Of a stretch of 64,000 bases of DNA, positions 11,701 to 23,623 are shown piece after piece. How positions within the stretch are numbered: position 1 is the first letter of the stretch; each line of letters begins with the position of its first letter. The stretch covers positions 6,553,821 through 6,617,820 of the forward strand of contig OZ014417.1 in assembly GCA_963965975.1 (NCBI GenBank). Direction: 5' to 3'. This stretch comes from Xestospongia bergquistia (Eukaryota > Porifera > Demospongiae > Haplosclerida > Petrosiidae). The translations under genes and the position numbers were made by a program. The notes beneath the pieces are model-generated. The model was given only the letters and a program-made list of their open reading frames with translations. It ran no database searches and had not been told where the DNA came from.

Positions 11701-14700
11701 ATCTGCTTACATTCATTACATTTTCTTTAAACAAGAACAATCGGAGAAAACAAAAGGATTTGTGTCCAGCCTCAAAGTAAAATTGACTTCGCAAAATGAA
11801 AAAATTTATATAGAAGGTCCAGAAAGTTCTATTACAGAAGAAGAGAAGAAAGTGATCAACTTCTTTGCTCCTCCAGAGCTTTTGTACAAAGCATTTTCAT
11901 ATGACTCTGATTGTCGTTTCATTTCACAAATTGAAACTACTTGTCTTCGTGACTTACATAAACAATATCAGTTTACTTATCTCATTGCAAGACACTCTAA
12001 ATGCTGTCCAACTCCAGAAAGAAGTACAACCCCAGATAAAGTAGTATGTCAACGTAGACACTCTTCCTCTTCTGAAAACGAAACAGAATTGGGTTTCACT
12101 ATTACTGTGTATAGTAATAACACAACTGATTTTGAGCAAGTGTGCTCTGTTTTACAGGTAGGTTTTCTACAGATTACCCTTCATAATCATACAGTGATTG
12201 TGTTCACAGTTATACTGTGTAAAGCAATGTACATTTGAAGCATGATGTTAACATGTTTTAGTTATATGAACTGTGTAGGCAGCCAGCCTGACTCAGTGCC
12301 ATTTGTGAGCATAGATTGCACTGAATGTTATGAATGAATGAATTTTGATGCCAATATGTAGTCAATCTGTAAAATTTAGTTTGTGAAATGCTACATTAAA
12401 GACAATTGTCCCTTGAACATTTATACTATTATTAACCATATAATATTGATATGCAATAATGATGTTCATAATAGTATATTTATTAATATGTTTATGTTCA
12501 CAGGCTTTGAATCCACACACTGAGAAATTTCCAATCCCTCTCAAAACAGCTGATCACGTCATGAAAATAAAGAGCCAACTTGAGAAAAAACATTCAGTAA
12601 GAATTTTTGTTAACAAATCAGAGATGGCATCTGTAATAATTCATGGACTTCGACACAATGACATAACGACATGTCGTGAAACATTGGAGGGATCACTTTT
12701 TGTATCAAAGAAGATTAATATCAATCGTTATAAGGCAATTTACCTTGAGACCAAATATTCTATTGAAATTGAAAAATATCGAAAGAAATGTCACAAATTT
12801 TCAATGCCACCACCAAATGAATCAGATAACTTATCCGAGAACTGCTTCATTCTAGTGATAGGTAAGTCTTCTGACGTAGAGTCAATTTGTAATGACGTGG
12901 AAAAACTTCTTGAGAATTTTTCAGTAGAGAAGTTTGTCATTACTTGTCCACAGTTCATAGTTGATGCATGGAAACGAAGGTGGTCTCAAGTGAAGGATGG
13001 GTTAGAGGAGGATCATAATGTCATAATCAACTTTAGTCAAAGTGGTGGCTCTCAAGTTGGCAGAAGAGATAGTTTACAGGCTAAACCTGCACTACCACCA
13101 TCAAAAGATATAAAAGTTGCAATGAATTTTGTGATATTTGGGCCCAACAAAGACAGTGTTTCTGAGGTTCGTAAGATTATAGAAGAAAAAGAAAATGGAC
13201 AAGTCATTAGTAAATTGATTCCAATTAAGAAGGAGTATCCTTCAGTTTCTCATCCTGGACTTCTTGTAAAGTCTTTAGAACTCAATCGTTTTATGGTATG
13301 GCTACATTTTCAAGGCAGTAATCTTTGTCTTAGTGCTCCTTGTACAGCCACAACTGATCTTGAGGAAGCAAATTTACTTGTAATGAATCATTTGGAGAAG
13401 ATGTCATCAAAATCAGACACTCTTGAATATGTTGATGATGTCATTGGAGAAATACTCAGTTCAAGTTGTGAGTCCATACTGAAAGAAGCAAATGCAACAG
13501 CAAAGTGTCACAAAGTAATAATACGTCTAAACATTATGAAAAAGCCTGTGATCACATTTACTCTGACTGGTTCTCAGGAAGGGTTAGACATCGTAAAACC
13601 AATGGTTAAAGGTGCTATCGAAAAAATAGAGGCTAACATAGACACCTGTCAGTTACCAGTTGATTATTTGAAGCTTCCATACTTTAAGACTCAAGAATTC
13701 AAACAATTTGCAGCACAGATAAAGAAACATCATTGTGTCATTATTAAACAACCTTTACATGGCAGAGTCAATAAGGTCATTTTACAAACTAGTCTGCAGC
13801 TTTCGCTATCACTTAAACTGTCCATTATCGAAGGAGATATTCTTTTTGAAAGTGTTGATGCTATAGTTAATGCTGCCAATGAGGATTTGAAGCATATTTG
13901 TGGTTTAGCAAAGGCCATTTTTGATGCTGGTGGTTCATCAATACAATCAGAAAGTACTAGATATGTTGAAAAGAATGGTAAAGTAAAAGCTGGGAATGCA
14001 GTTTGTTTAGGAGCTGGTATGTTGCCTGTTAAGCATGTTATTCATGCAGTGGCTCCTAGATGGATTTTGGGTGTGAAAAATGAGAGTACAATTCTTTATA
14101 ATGCTTTTCTAAACATATGCAAATGTGCAGATAAGCATAATTTATCAAGTATAGCTATTCCAGCATTAGGTACTGGTATTTTTAATGTACCAGTTGACAT
14201 CTGTGCACAAGAATGTTTTAATGCTTTGTGTGACTTTTGTGAAAGCATGCACTCTAGTTCTCTCAGTGACGTACGGCTTGTACTTCAATCAGCATCAATT
14301 CTATCATTTAAAAAACATTTCCAATCCCTTACTGGTTCACATTTACCCATGACATCATCTAGCACTAGTTTGGCATCACCTATTGGTAGTTGGGCATGGC
14401 TTGATGATACTCGTTCATATAAACCATATGATTCTCAAACAAATAAAATTCTATCCCAGCATTATCATCTGAGTCCTGATGTACCATGTGCTATAAAAGT
14501 CAATGGTACAAAGTATGAAGTTGACTTTCAAAGAATGGTCCAGGTCAATTCTATTACAAAATTTGAACGAAAAGTTAAATTTTGCACTTCAGGTAGCCCA
14601 CTAGTTTCTCTGGCTACCACTAACTCTTCTGAATGTGTCCAATGGTATTATAAAGATGATCTACAACAGTGGTCTCCATATCAGCCTCAAGACTCAAGTC

Positions 14701-16052
14701 AGTTAGAAAGATGGTACCAGGCTGGTCACAGTCCTGTTGATCATTTACGTATTGGTAAACACGTGTACTCATTTGACTTTACTGCAATGCATCAAATGAA
14801 TGTTATAAGCAAGAATACTCGAGCTATTAAGAGATCATCTTTGGAAAGTGAAGAGAGGAGGGAAGTTCAGTGGTCATTTCAAAATGATGAACTAGTATTT
14901 CAACCTTATTCAGCTGAAGATTCTCATCAACTTGAAATTTGGTATCAGTCAGGAACAAGTGGTGAATTAAAAATAGGAAAGTTTTCATATTCTTTTGATT
15001 TCACTGCTATGACACAATGTAATACTCGTACTGGTAATGTTCGTAAGATTAAAAGATCACCAAATGAGGAAGAGATGTCTCCTACTATTGCTTGTAAACC
15101 ACATAGTCCAGTTATAGTTACATTACGTGGACCTAGAGAAGGTGTTGACAAGACATTAACTCTCTTACAGGCTCAACTGGATAGCTGTTTATCTAATGAC
15201 CAAATCAAACTTTTGTCTTCATCCAGGGAATTAGAAGTTTCTCTTCATAAAATAGCCGCTCATTACAATATTCAACTAGATATTCAACCAAGAAATGAAG
15301 GTAAAGTAGCTGTATTATGTGGTGTGAGCCATCTTGTTAAGGATGCTCTCTCAGAAATGCAGAAATGTGTTATTACTCACATGGAAACTTCATCTGGGAC
15401 AAAAGTACAAAAACCTAAAGAGTGGCAACCACAAAGTCGCACTACAGAGCTATTTAATGTTCCTTCACATTCTACTGAATACACACGCGTTATAGGAAAA
15501 TTGACAGCAACAATGCCTAATGTCAATATTGTGTCTGTACAACGAGTACAAAATCAATACCTTTTGGAGAAATTCATACATCATAAAGGTATGATTGAAC
15601 AAAAGAATGGTGGACAGGCTAATGAAAAGGAGTTGTTCCATGGAACAAGAGGAAATAATCCAAAACTTATTTATGATTCTGAGGAAGGGTTTGATATGCG
15701 ATTCAGTGCTTCAGGTATGTGGGGTCAAGCCAACTATTTTGCAGTCAATGCTAGCTACTCTAATGGTTATGCTCACCCTTTACCAAATGGACATAGGCTA
15801 ATGTTTTTAGCTAAAGTTCTTACTGGAGATAGCCATGCTTGTTCACCTAATAGTGCACTTCGAATGCCTCCTGAAAGACCATCATATGCCACTGCTGCCA
15901 GTACTGGTGTTCAGCTCAGTCAAGTTCGTTATGACACAGTCAATGGAACAACAGGTGGATCTACTGTCTACATGACTTATGACAACTTAAAAGCATATCC
16001 AGCTTATCTTATTACTTATGAAGATAGATCTATTCGACCATCCTTTTTTTGA
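8736..16052 (+). CDS. PARP14-like mono-ADP-ribosyltransferase (RRM, macro, WWE x3, PARP)
   Basis: Five exons fit: 8736-9462, 9579-10167, 10537-10935, 11128-12157 and 12504-16052, all GT-AG with matching phases. They sum to 6294 nt (2097 residues). The start is the ATG before AEPSTSVFVG, because the frame upstream has only a TTG. Domains: RRM at about 6-85, a 46-residue tandem repeat, a second RRM at about 328-405, and a long KH-like/linker region. A macro domain follows at about 1348-1515 (EGDILFESVDAIVNAAN, ALGTGIF), then three WWE domains at about 1544-1768 and the PARP catalytic domain at about 1894-2097. The catalytic His is in LFHGT (about 1961) and the Tyr in ANYFAV (about 1993). Val stands where PARP1 has its catalytic Glu (VYMTYD, about 2070), so mono- not poly-ADP-ribosylation is expected. 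Architecture matches the macroPARP group, which in vertebrates acts in interferon and antiviral responses. That role here is inference. Confidence 0.88.
9231..9600 (+). repeat. Tandem 138-bp coding repeat, third unit partly intronic
   Basis: Units begin at 9231, 9369 and 9507, each opening with Leu-Ser-Gln codons and encoding a 46-residue Ser/Pro/Gln-rich segment (PLLSQP, DNEAS). The third unit is out of frame relative to the downstream exon. A GTATGT donor at 9463 and a pyrimidine-rich TAG acceptor ending at 9578 remove the out-of-frame part and restore phase. Confidence 0.75.
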
Positions 16053-16563
16053 AGGGTTACTCAATTAAATAAGAAGTTATATACAACACTGTAAGAAGTG
16101 TTTTAGATAATTAAGTATTTTGTACTCTTATTATTATGTCACAATTTTATATCAGTCTAGTTTGTTTTTATAACCTCCAAGACTATCTCTATGATGTTGT
16201 TTTTCTGAAGTTTTTCTACCACATAACTGTCAATTTATAATAAAAAATAGTTCTTATTTTTTGTAACAATAACAAATACAACCGAGTAAGGTTAAGGATG
16301 CAGTAATAGATGTATTTATCTGTTGTTATATCAACAAAATGTTTGATCATGTGTCTGCAACTTTCTGTTTCTCTTGTTTCTTTGAAAGGAGGTTATGGCT
16401 AACTTATGATTTAGCTATTAAGCTGACTACATGTATAGAGAAATACCTATAATTTTAAACCTTATAAAGCATATCGGCTTTGAATTTACATTATAATGTA
16501 GACTACGTAATTATAACACAATGAATTTGTATAAAATAAACTATTAGTAACGTAGTTCCTATA
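16053..16563. other. 3' flank of the PARP gene
   Basis: AT-rich DNA with an AATAAA-like element near 16239 that could serve polyadenylation. No further gene seen. Confidence 0.4.
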
Positions 16564-16672
16564 GGTCTGACAGGAAGACATACCTTGCTTTGTTTATAAT
16601 TAATGTTTAATTAAGACTAAGGGGGTGGGATCAGTTTAATACACAATGGAGTATGTACTTCCTACTAGACCC
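16564..16672. mobile_element. Small inverted-repeat element (MITE-like), about 109 bp
   Basis: The left end GGTCTGACAGGAAG is mirrored at the right end by CTTCCTACTAGACCC, giving imperfect terminal inverted repeats of about 35-40 bp around a short AT centre. Single ends of the same sequence family occur at about 49368-49425, 39780-39832 and 58853-58890. It has no coding capacity. It is best read as a non-autonomous DNA transposon; the target-site duplication is not clear. Confidence 0.5.
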
Positions 16673-17206
16673 GATATTCTAGTAGCCTCATTGTTGCCAT
16701 TTCTTGACATTATAACATGCCAATTATTGAAATGTAAGAAGTTCATACACTTGGTCACTATTCTGCAATTAGAGGAACAACATAGTGAAGAATTTGTTAC
16801 AGACAGTTGAGTAGTCAGCTGAAGATGTTAATTAGTACTATTATTACCACCAATGTACAATTACCATACTTGTAGATGTATCAATTACCATTACAATTGC
16901 CATTGGTACCCAAAAAATCCTAAGTAATTACATAATTAATTAGTCGATAATATTACTAATAATCTTTTGTAACACTTCATAGTTCAATGAGCTTAGTGAG
17001 ACTACCCACAGTACACAATTAGCTTTATTATGAGCTTAAGTACTTGAGATAATTAACAATTTACAAATTTCAGTTAGAATTACAATTGCCATTACTTCAA
17101 GACTTGTAATTAATTGTGCAATTACTTGCATTTCAGTTTCCATTACAACGTCCCTCCTTGCTCTCTATATTTCATATGTAAAATACTGCATTCCTTTCTT
17201 AATCAG

Positions 17207-17622
17207 CAAACATTCAGGAAAAGCTACAAGAAATTTACACTAGTAGGAAAATGTAAGGAGAAAAGTTTGACAAAGAACTATATCAAATTGAGAACCTTAT
17301 CAAAGATCAAATATCTAAACAAAATTAAAAGTTTCATCAGACATTAGAGTGAGTAACTAAAATAAGGTTATTTTAATTGTTAAATAATGTGTTGTTAGAA
17401 TGCCATCAGAAGAATATATAAAGTACTATAGAACAATGAAGAAGATTTTGAATGGACATTTGAATATGTTATATTCGTTCATTTATATAATTTATGTGGC
17501 TATTTTAATTTAGCAAACCATTTAAGGATAAAGTGAATGAGGACCTTACTGTGACAGTTATTTCTGAAGCAAAATCCCTAGGGCATGTTTCTATCACTGA
17601 AGTGAGAGATATGTTCATATAA
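17207..17622 (+). CDS. Possible three-exon small gene or relic, unrecognised
   Basis: Exons 17207-17252, 17399-17467 and 17514-17622 have matching phases and end in a stop. The first has a clear acceptor (CTTAATCAG) and a strong donor (GTAAGG). The second donor (GTTATA) is weak. The encoded piece is Lys/Glu-rich (EKLQEIYTS, SEEYIKYY, VTVISEAK), about 74 residues, with no start codon found and no recognised domain. It may be the 3' end of a larger decayed gene. Confidence 0.25.
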
Positions 17623-18469
17623 TTTCTTAATGAACTTTATTTACAAAATAACTGATAAGTACATATCACACGTACTTTCAAACTTTAAAAGTGTTTTTCA
17701 AGCAACGATACAATGCCATGTATGCATAAAAGAAAGATAGTCAACAGAGAAGAAATAAACTTACAAGGGTAATATTTCATTTCCTTCATAAAAATATTAA
17801 TATACGATCTATTAATATTTCATATCTCTAGACAAAGGGGAATGTTTGGCAAAATCTACTAGAGGAAGAAATATGACGTTTAAATAACTAGGTTGGCCAT
17901 CCAATGGGCCACCACCTACAAGTGATGGTGCCATTCCACAATGGGCATTGGAAAGTGAATGAATTAACCACATTTGACAATTATGTTGTAACTTATTTTG
18001 AGTTTGAATAGATTGAATAGATTTGACAAATTCATTTAAGACATTTATACCTATTTGGAACAAGTAGTTTTTAGTTAGTATTTTTCTATAGGAAATATAA
18101 TATATCTTAACACAATTCCTCAAGTGAAATTTTGACTTATCTTAATAGAATTCCACAAATGGAATTATGATATCTTCTAATGCAATACTTAAACAAGAAT
18201 GCATGTGGCAAATCTAAGAGTATCCAGAACACAGAAAGATATCTGGAATTATGAGATATTAAAACAAGTTTCCATAAACAAAATATTTGTCTTTGTAACA
18301 TAGTCATAATGTCCCTGTTGGATATCTTGAGTACAAACATGTTATAGTAACTATATATTGGGTCTGTACAACTAGTACAAGCACAATATATTTTGGGAGA
18401 CATTCTTAAATAAGTAAGGTATATAATTGTATGAAAGTATTGAAATAGAGTTCATGGAATAGTAACAAT
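17623..18469. other. AT-rich intergenic DNA
   Basis: Short minus-strand open frames at 17812-18123 and 18137-18403 have no domain signal or splice support. No other structure seen. Confidence 0.4.
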
Positions 18470-19300
18470 GATCCATAACAATTCAGTGTTCAATAGGTAA
18501 ATCAATGCCTGTGGTATGTGAGCCAAAGTCAAGCAAAACTATTTTGTAGTCAATTGTAACTCTTATGATGGCTATGCTTCCACATTAACAAATGGGCAGC
18601 AGCAGATTTTTTTATATAGCTAAAGTTCTTATTGGAGCCAGTCAAAAGTATCAATAAAATTGATCATCTTGGTTGTTTTTTTAAAAAAATTTTCGATCAA
18701 AGCAGAAAAGGTATACATCTTAAATAATTTATATAATAATCATTGTAAATACATTGATAGTAATGCTAAATGTAATGATGAATATTCATAAACTATTTAA
18801 TTACATTAAATTATTAATAGTTATAATTATAATAATTATAATTATATATATATATATATATATAAATCACGTGAGATCCCCTCTGTTTGGAGTTTGTAGC
18901 GTCATTGTGGCAGTGAGGGCAAATTAAAAGTAAGTTTTAGTAAATGTGTTTTATCAAATGGAGACAAGTTATTAACTTTATTTGATTTATATATAATAGA
19001 CAATACAGCTAAGAAAGTTTTATTGAATTAGAATTGTGTTATAAGTTATGCACTAATCATAGATGCTTTAATATCCCCTAATAAGTAGGGTCAAGCCTGG
19101 GACACCAAATGGCCTATGTTTGATGTAACAGTATGTAGTCTTGTTTAATTAACTACACAGCTTGAAATTGACATAGTCATCAAAGAATCATAAGGTAATC
19201 AATAGTGTAATTAACTCACTTGTATTTGTGGTAGTAATATATCATTTGTGAATGATTTTCGTGGCTCCTATTCCTTTCTGCTTTTGTATTCATCTATGCT
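18470..19300 (+). pseudogene. PARP catalytic-domain relic plus shared 3' flank
   Basis: From 18470 to 18660 the plus strand matches the part of the PARP catalytic domain around the ANYFAVN region and the following AKVLTGAS segment of the copies at 16 and 23 kb. The match is degraded by several indels and stops. The downstream 18716-19300 also matches 23650-24240 (shared AATCACGTGAGA and GGTCAA-containing stretches). The relic is therefore the tail of a third copy of the duplication, not a retrocopy. Confidence 0.7.
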
Positions 19301-19329
19301 GTATTAGGACTATTTGTGACAACACTATT

Positions 19330-19418
19330 ATAGTTATGTATGCGTGTGTGTGACACACACACATACACACACATATATACGTATGTATGTATATATATAT
19401 ATATACATATATATATGC

Positions 19419-19450
<32 letters not shown>

Positions 19451-19455
19451 ACATA
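19330..19455. repeat. TG/CA and TA microsatellite
   Basis: Runs of TG, then CACA/CATA, then long alternating TA with interspersed ATGC. This is a compound dinucleotide microsatellite. Confidence 0.9.
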
Positions 19456-20269
19456 GTACTACACTGAGGACAAATGGGATATATAGTCCCATCTCATATT
19501 AAAATTTTAAAAATGCTGGTCCATTTTAAAGTCATCTAACCAAATTTAAAGTAACTATCCTAATTAAAGCAATTGAAGAAGTAGCTAAAAGTACTTTCTA
19601 TTATCTAGAAGACTAAGCTACTGCTAGTGAGTTTGCATCTTCAGATAACCACTTTCATAGACATCATTATGATAATATGTATGATGTTAATTACATCAAA
19701 ATGCCTATATAGCAACACATTGCAATTTGAGTGGTATTTATTAGATTTCATGAGTTCATAATAAGTTGCTCTATTATATTTCCCCACACCCTTCCCATCT
19801 GCCATTTAATCATAGGGGTTGGGTTAGGCTTCATGAGACTGTATCACATACATGTCTAACAAGTCTCAGCTTATTGTGTCTGTAGTATCACCTTATTATA
19901 GTTTATGTGTGTTACTTGTACTTGTTGATATACTGTTGTTGTTTTTAAAGCATGATTACTAACTACTACTGAATACTTAGATGGTGATATAATAGAGTAT
20001 TATATTTCTTGTATAGTCAGTGATATAGAAACATTGATATAGTTTTCTCCTGAGATAAACATCATGTATCCTACTCACAGATAAAATTATAAACAGACTA
20101 TTAGTTATTAGGTTATAATTTAGTCTATACCTGTTGCTAAATTTTACAAAAAAGAATACACTTATCCTTTAAACTACATATATTTATAATGACAAAGAAG
20201 TTAACTATGATGTTTTTATATAGAAGGCTGATTTAAGTAACTACTATATCACATTTAAAGATGAAGATA
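19456..20269. other. AT-rich spacer upstream of PARP copy 2
   Basis: No gene seen. Sequence homologous to PARP exon 3 begins near 20270. Confidence 0.4.
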
Positions 20270-23200
20270 CATCTTCTGATTATATGATTGATGATTTCCT
20301 GAACAATGTTCTAGTACGATATTCAGAGACAGATTTACCAATTACTAGAGAGCAGTGGTTTGAACTAATGGCCAATGAATTGAATAAATTTAATAATCTT
20401 GTGTCTCCATTTCAAACAAATCCTAATGTTGAGATTATTCCATTACAGGACCCCATTCCTCGGGTAGTATTTTGTGGCAAGACTGAAGCTGTTAACTAAG
20501 CTTATGAATCTTTCTATTCTAGTTTTGGGAAACAGATAATAGTAAATAGGTGAGTAAGGTATAATTTATATTAAATATAATAGTAAATGCAATTAACATA
20601 TATTGATATGTATTAAGAACATACTTTGCAATAACATATAAAATATGTTGATTGAGTTCATACTTAACATAGTAGATTATGATCATGAATACTGTTAAGG
20701 CTGTTCAGATGTACTATTTTCCTTTTTGTTTTACTTATAGCATTAAATTTGAAGCATTCCAAAAGCTTTATCGTGAGATTGACCAGAAAATGTTGGACAA
20801 ATTTCAAGTTGTTCTTACATTTGACAATGGGATAATTACTCTAGATAGTTTAACACAAAATGTTCACCATGCTAGATGTGAAGTTGAACAGCTTTTGTTG
20901 CAGATACAAGTTGGTGTACTTCCACCTCTTAAGCCTATTCTCTACCTTTCCTTTAAGAGAAGGATATCATGTCTGGGAAGTCAAGTTGTAATTGTAGATG
21001 ATTCTAAAGGTACTCGTAATGTTTGTTGTACTACAAGAGAGACACTTCAAGAGTTGCTTGAAATTAGCCAATCTCCATATCAAAGAGAGGTTCGTAGTAC
21101 ATCCTCCATAGCTCAACAAGACTTAAGTCATAAGTATTCTAAGGATATTGAGCTTATTGACCAGGACCATCTCATCGAAATCACTTGGGAGGAGCAGAAG
21201 GCAATCTTGCAAGGCTTTGTAGTGTCTGACTTGAAGTCTGCTAAGTCAAAGTTGTTAAGTAAAGTGAAAAATTTAAGTAAAGTAAAGAGACCTCTTCAAT
21301 GTCCTTATCCTATATCTGCTTACATTCATTACATTTTCTTTAAACAAGAACAATCGGAGAAAACAAAAGGATTTGTGTCCAGCCTCAAAGTAAAACTGAC
21401 TTCACAAAATGAAAACGTTTATATAGAAGGTCCAGAAAGTTCTATTACAGAAGAAGAGAAGAAAGTGATCAGCTTCTTTGCTCCTCCAGAGCTTTTGTAC
21501 AAAGCATTTTCATATGACTCTGATTGTCGTTTCATTTCACAAATTGAAACTACTTGTCTTCGTGACTTACATAAACAATATCAGTTTACATATCTCATTA
21601 CAAGACACACTAAATGCTGTCCTACTCCAGAGAGAAGTACAACCCCACATAAAGGAGTATGTCAACATAGACACTCTTCCTCTTCTGAAAACGAAACAGA
21701 ATTGGGTTTCACTATTACTGTGTATAGTAATAATACAACTGATTTTGAGCAAGTGTGCTCTGTTTTAAAGGTAGGTTTTCTACAGAATAGCCTTCATAAT
21801 CATTACAGTGACTATGTTCATAGTTATTCTGTGTAAAGCAATGTACATTTGAAGCATGATGTTAACATTTATCAGTTATATGAACTGTGTAGGCAGCCAG
21901 CCTGACTCAGTGCCATTTGTGAGCATAGATTGCACTGTATGTTATGAATGAATGAATTTTTATGTCAATATGTAGTCAATCTGTAAAATTTAGTTTGTGA
22001 AATGCTACATTAAAGACAATCGTCCCTTGAACATCACCTGAGTCCTGATGTACCATGTGCTATAAAAGTCAATGATACAAAGTATGAAGTTGACTTTCAA
22101 AGAATGGTCCAGGTCAATTCTTTTACAAAATTTGAACGAAAAATTAAATTTTGCATTTCAGGAAGCTCACTTATTTCTCCAGATGCTACCACTAACTCTT
22201 CCAAATCTATCAAATGGTATTATAAAGATGATCAACAACAATGGTCTCCATATCATCCTCAAGGCTCAAGTCAGTTAGAAAGATGGTACCAGGCTGGTCA
22301 CAGTTCTGTTGGTCGTTTACATATTGGTAAACACAAATACTCAGTTGACTTTACTGCAATGCTTCAAGTGAATGTTGTAAGAAGTATACTTGAGCTATTA
22401 AGAGATCATCTTTGGAAAGTGAAGAGAGGAGGGAAGTTCAGTGGTCATTTCAAAATGATGAACTAGTATTTCAACCTTATTCAGCTGAAGATTCTCATCA
22501 ACTTGAGTTATGGTATCAGTCAGGAACAAGTGGTGAATTAAAAATAGGAAAGTTTTCATATTCTTTTGATTTCACTGCTATGACACAATGTAATACTCGT
22601 ACTGGTAATGTTCGTAAGATTAAAAGATCACCAAATGAGGAAGAGATGACTCCTACTACTACTTGTAAACCACATAGTCCAGTTATAGTTACATTACGTG
22701 GACCCAGAGAAGGTGTTGACAAGACATTAACTCTCTTACAGGCTCAACTGGATAGCTGTTTATCTAATGACCAAATCAAACTTTTGTATTCATCTAGGGA
22801 GTTAGAAATCTCTCTTTATAAATTAGCCACTCAGCACAACATTCAACTAGATATTCAACCAAGAAAGGAACATAAAGTAGCTGTATTATATGGTATGAGT
22901 CATCTTGTGAAGGATGCTCTTTCTGAGATGCAGAAATGTCTTATTACTCACATGGAAACTTCATCTGGGACAAAAGTACATAAACCTAAAGAGTGGCAAC
23001 CACAAAATCGTACTACAGAGCTATTTAATGTTCCTTCACATTCTACTGAACACACACATGTTGTAGGAAAATTGACAGCAACAATGGCTAATGTCAATAT
23101 TGTGTCTGTACAACGAGTACAAAATCAATACCTTTGGGAAAGATTCATACATCATAAAGGTATGATTGAACAAATGAATGGCAGACAGGCTAATGAAATG

Positions 23201-23623
23201 GAGTTGTTCCATGGAACTAGTAACAATGACCCCCAACAAATCTATGATTCCAAGGAAGGGTTTGATATGCGATTCAGTGCTTCTGGAATGTGGGGTCAAG
23301 CGAACTATTTTGCAGTCAATGCTAACTACTCTAATAGCTATGCTTACTGTTTAAAAAATGGACAAAAACAAATGTTCTTAGCTAAAGTTCTTACTGGAGC
23401 CAGTCAAACTTGCCCATCAAACCGTTCACTTCGTATGCCTCCTGAGAGACCATATTATGTCACTGCTGCCAGTAGTGATGTTCAGCTCAGTCAAATTCGT
23501 TATGACACAGTCAATGGAACAACAGGTGGATCTACTGTCTACATGACTTATGATAATTTAAAAGCATATCCAGCTTATCTTATTACTTATGAAGATAGAT
23601 CTTCTCGATTTTCTTTTTTCTAA
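20270..23623 (+). pseudogene. Tandem copy of the PARP14-like gene lacking the macro domain
   Basis: Sequence from 20278 to about 22038 follows 10665-12420 of the intact gene, introns included, at high identity. It then jumps to the equivalent of 14464, so about 2.05 kb is missing. The gap covers the start of the last exon, its acceptor, and the whole macro domain. The exon-3 part has an in-frame stop at 20497, and there is at least one indel near 22380. The third WWE domain and the PARP domain stay open from 22412 to 23623 (403 codons) with the His (LFHGT), Tyr (ANYFAV) and VYMTYD motifs kept. It is most simply a decaying copy. A truncated WWE-PARP protein from a new start is possible, because the catalytic part shows no damage. 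Confidence 0.8.
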
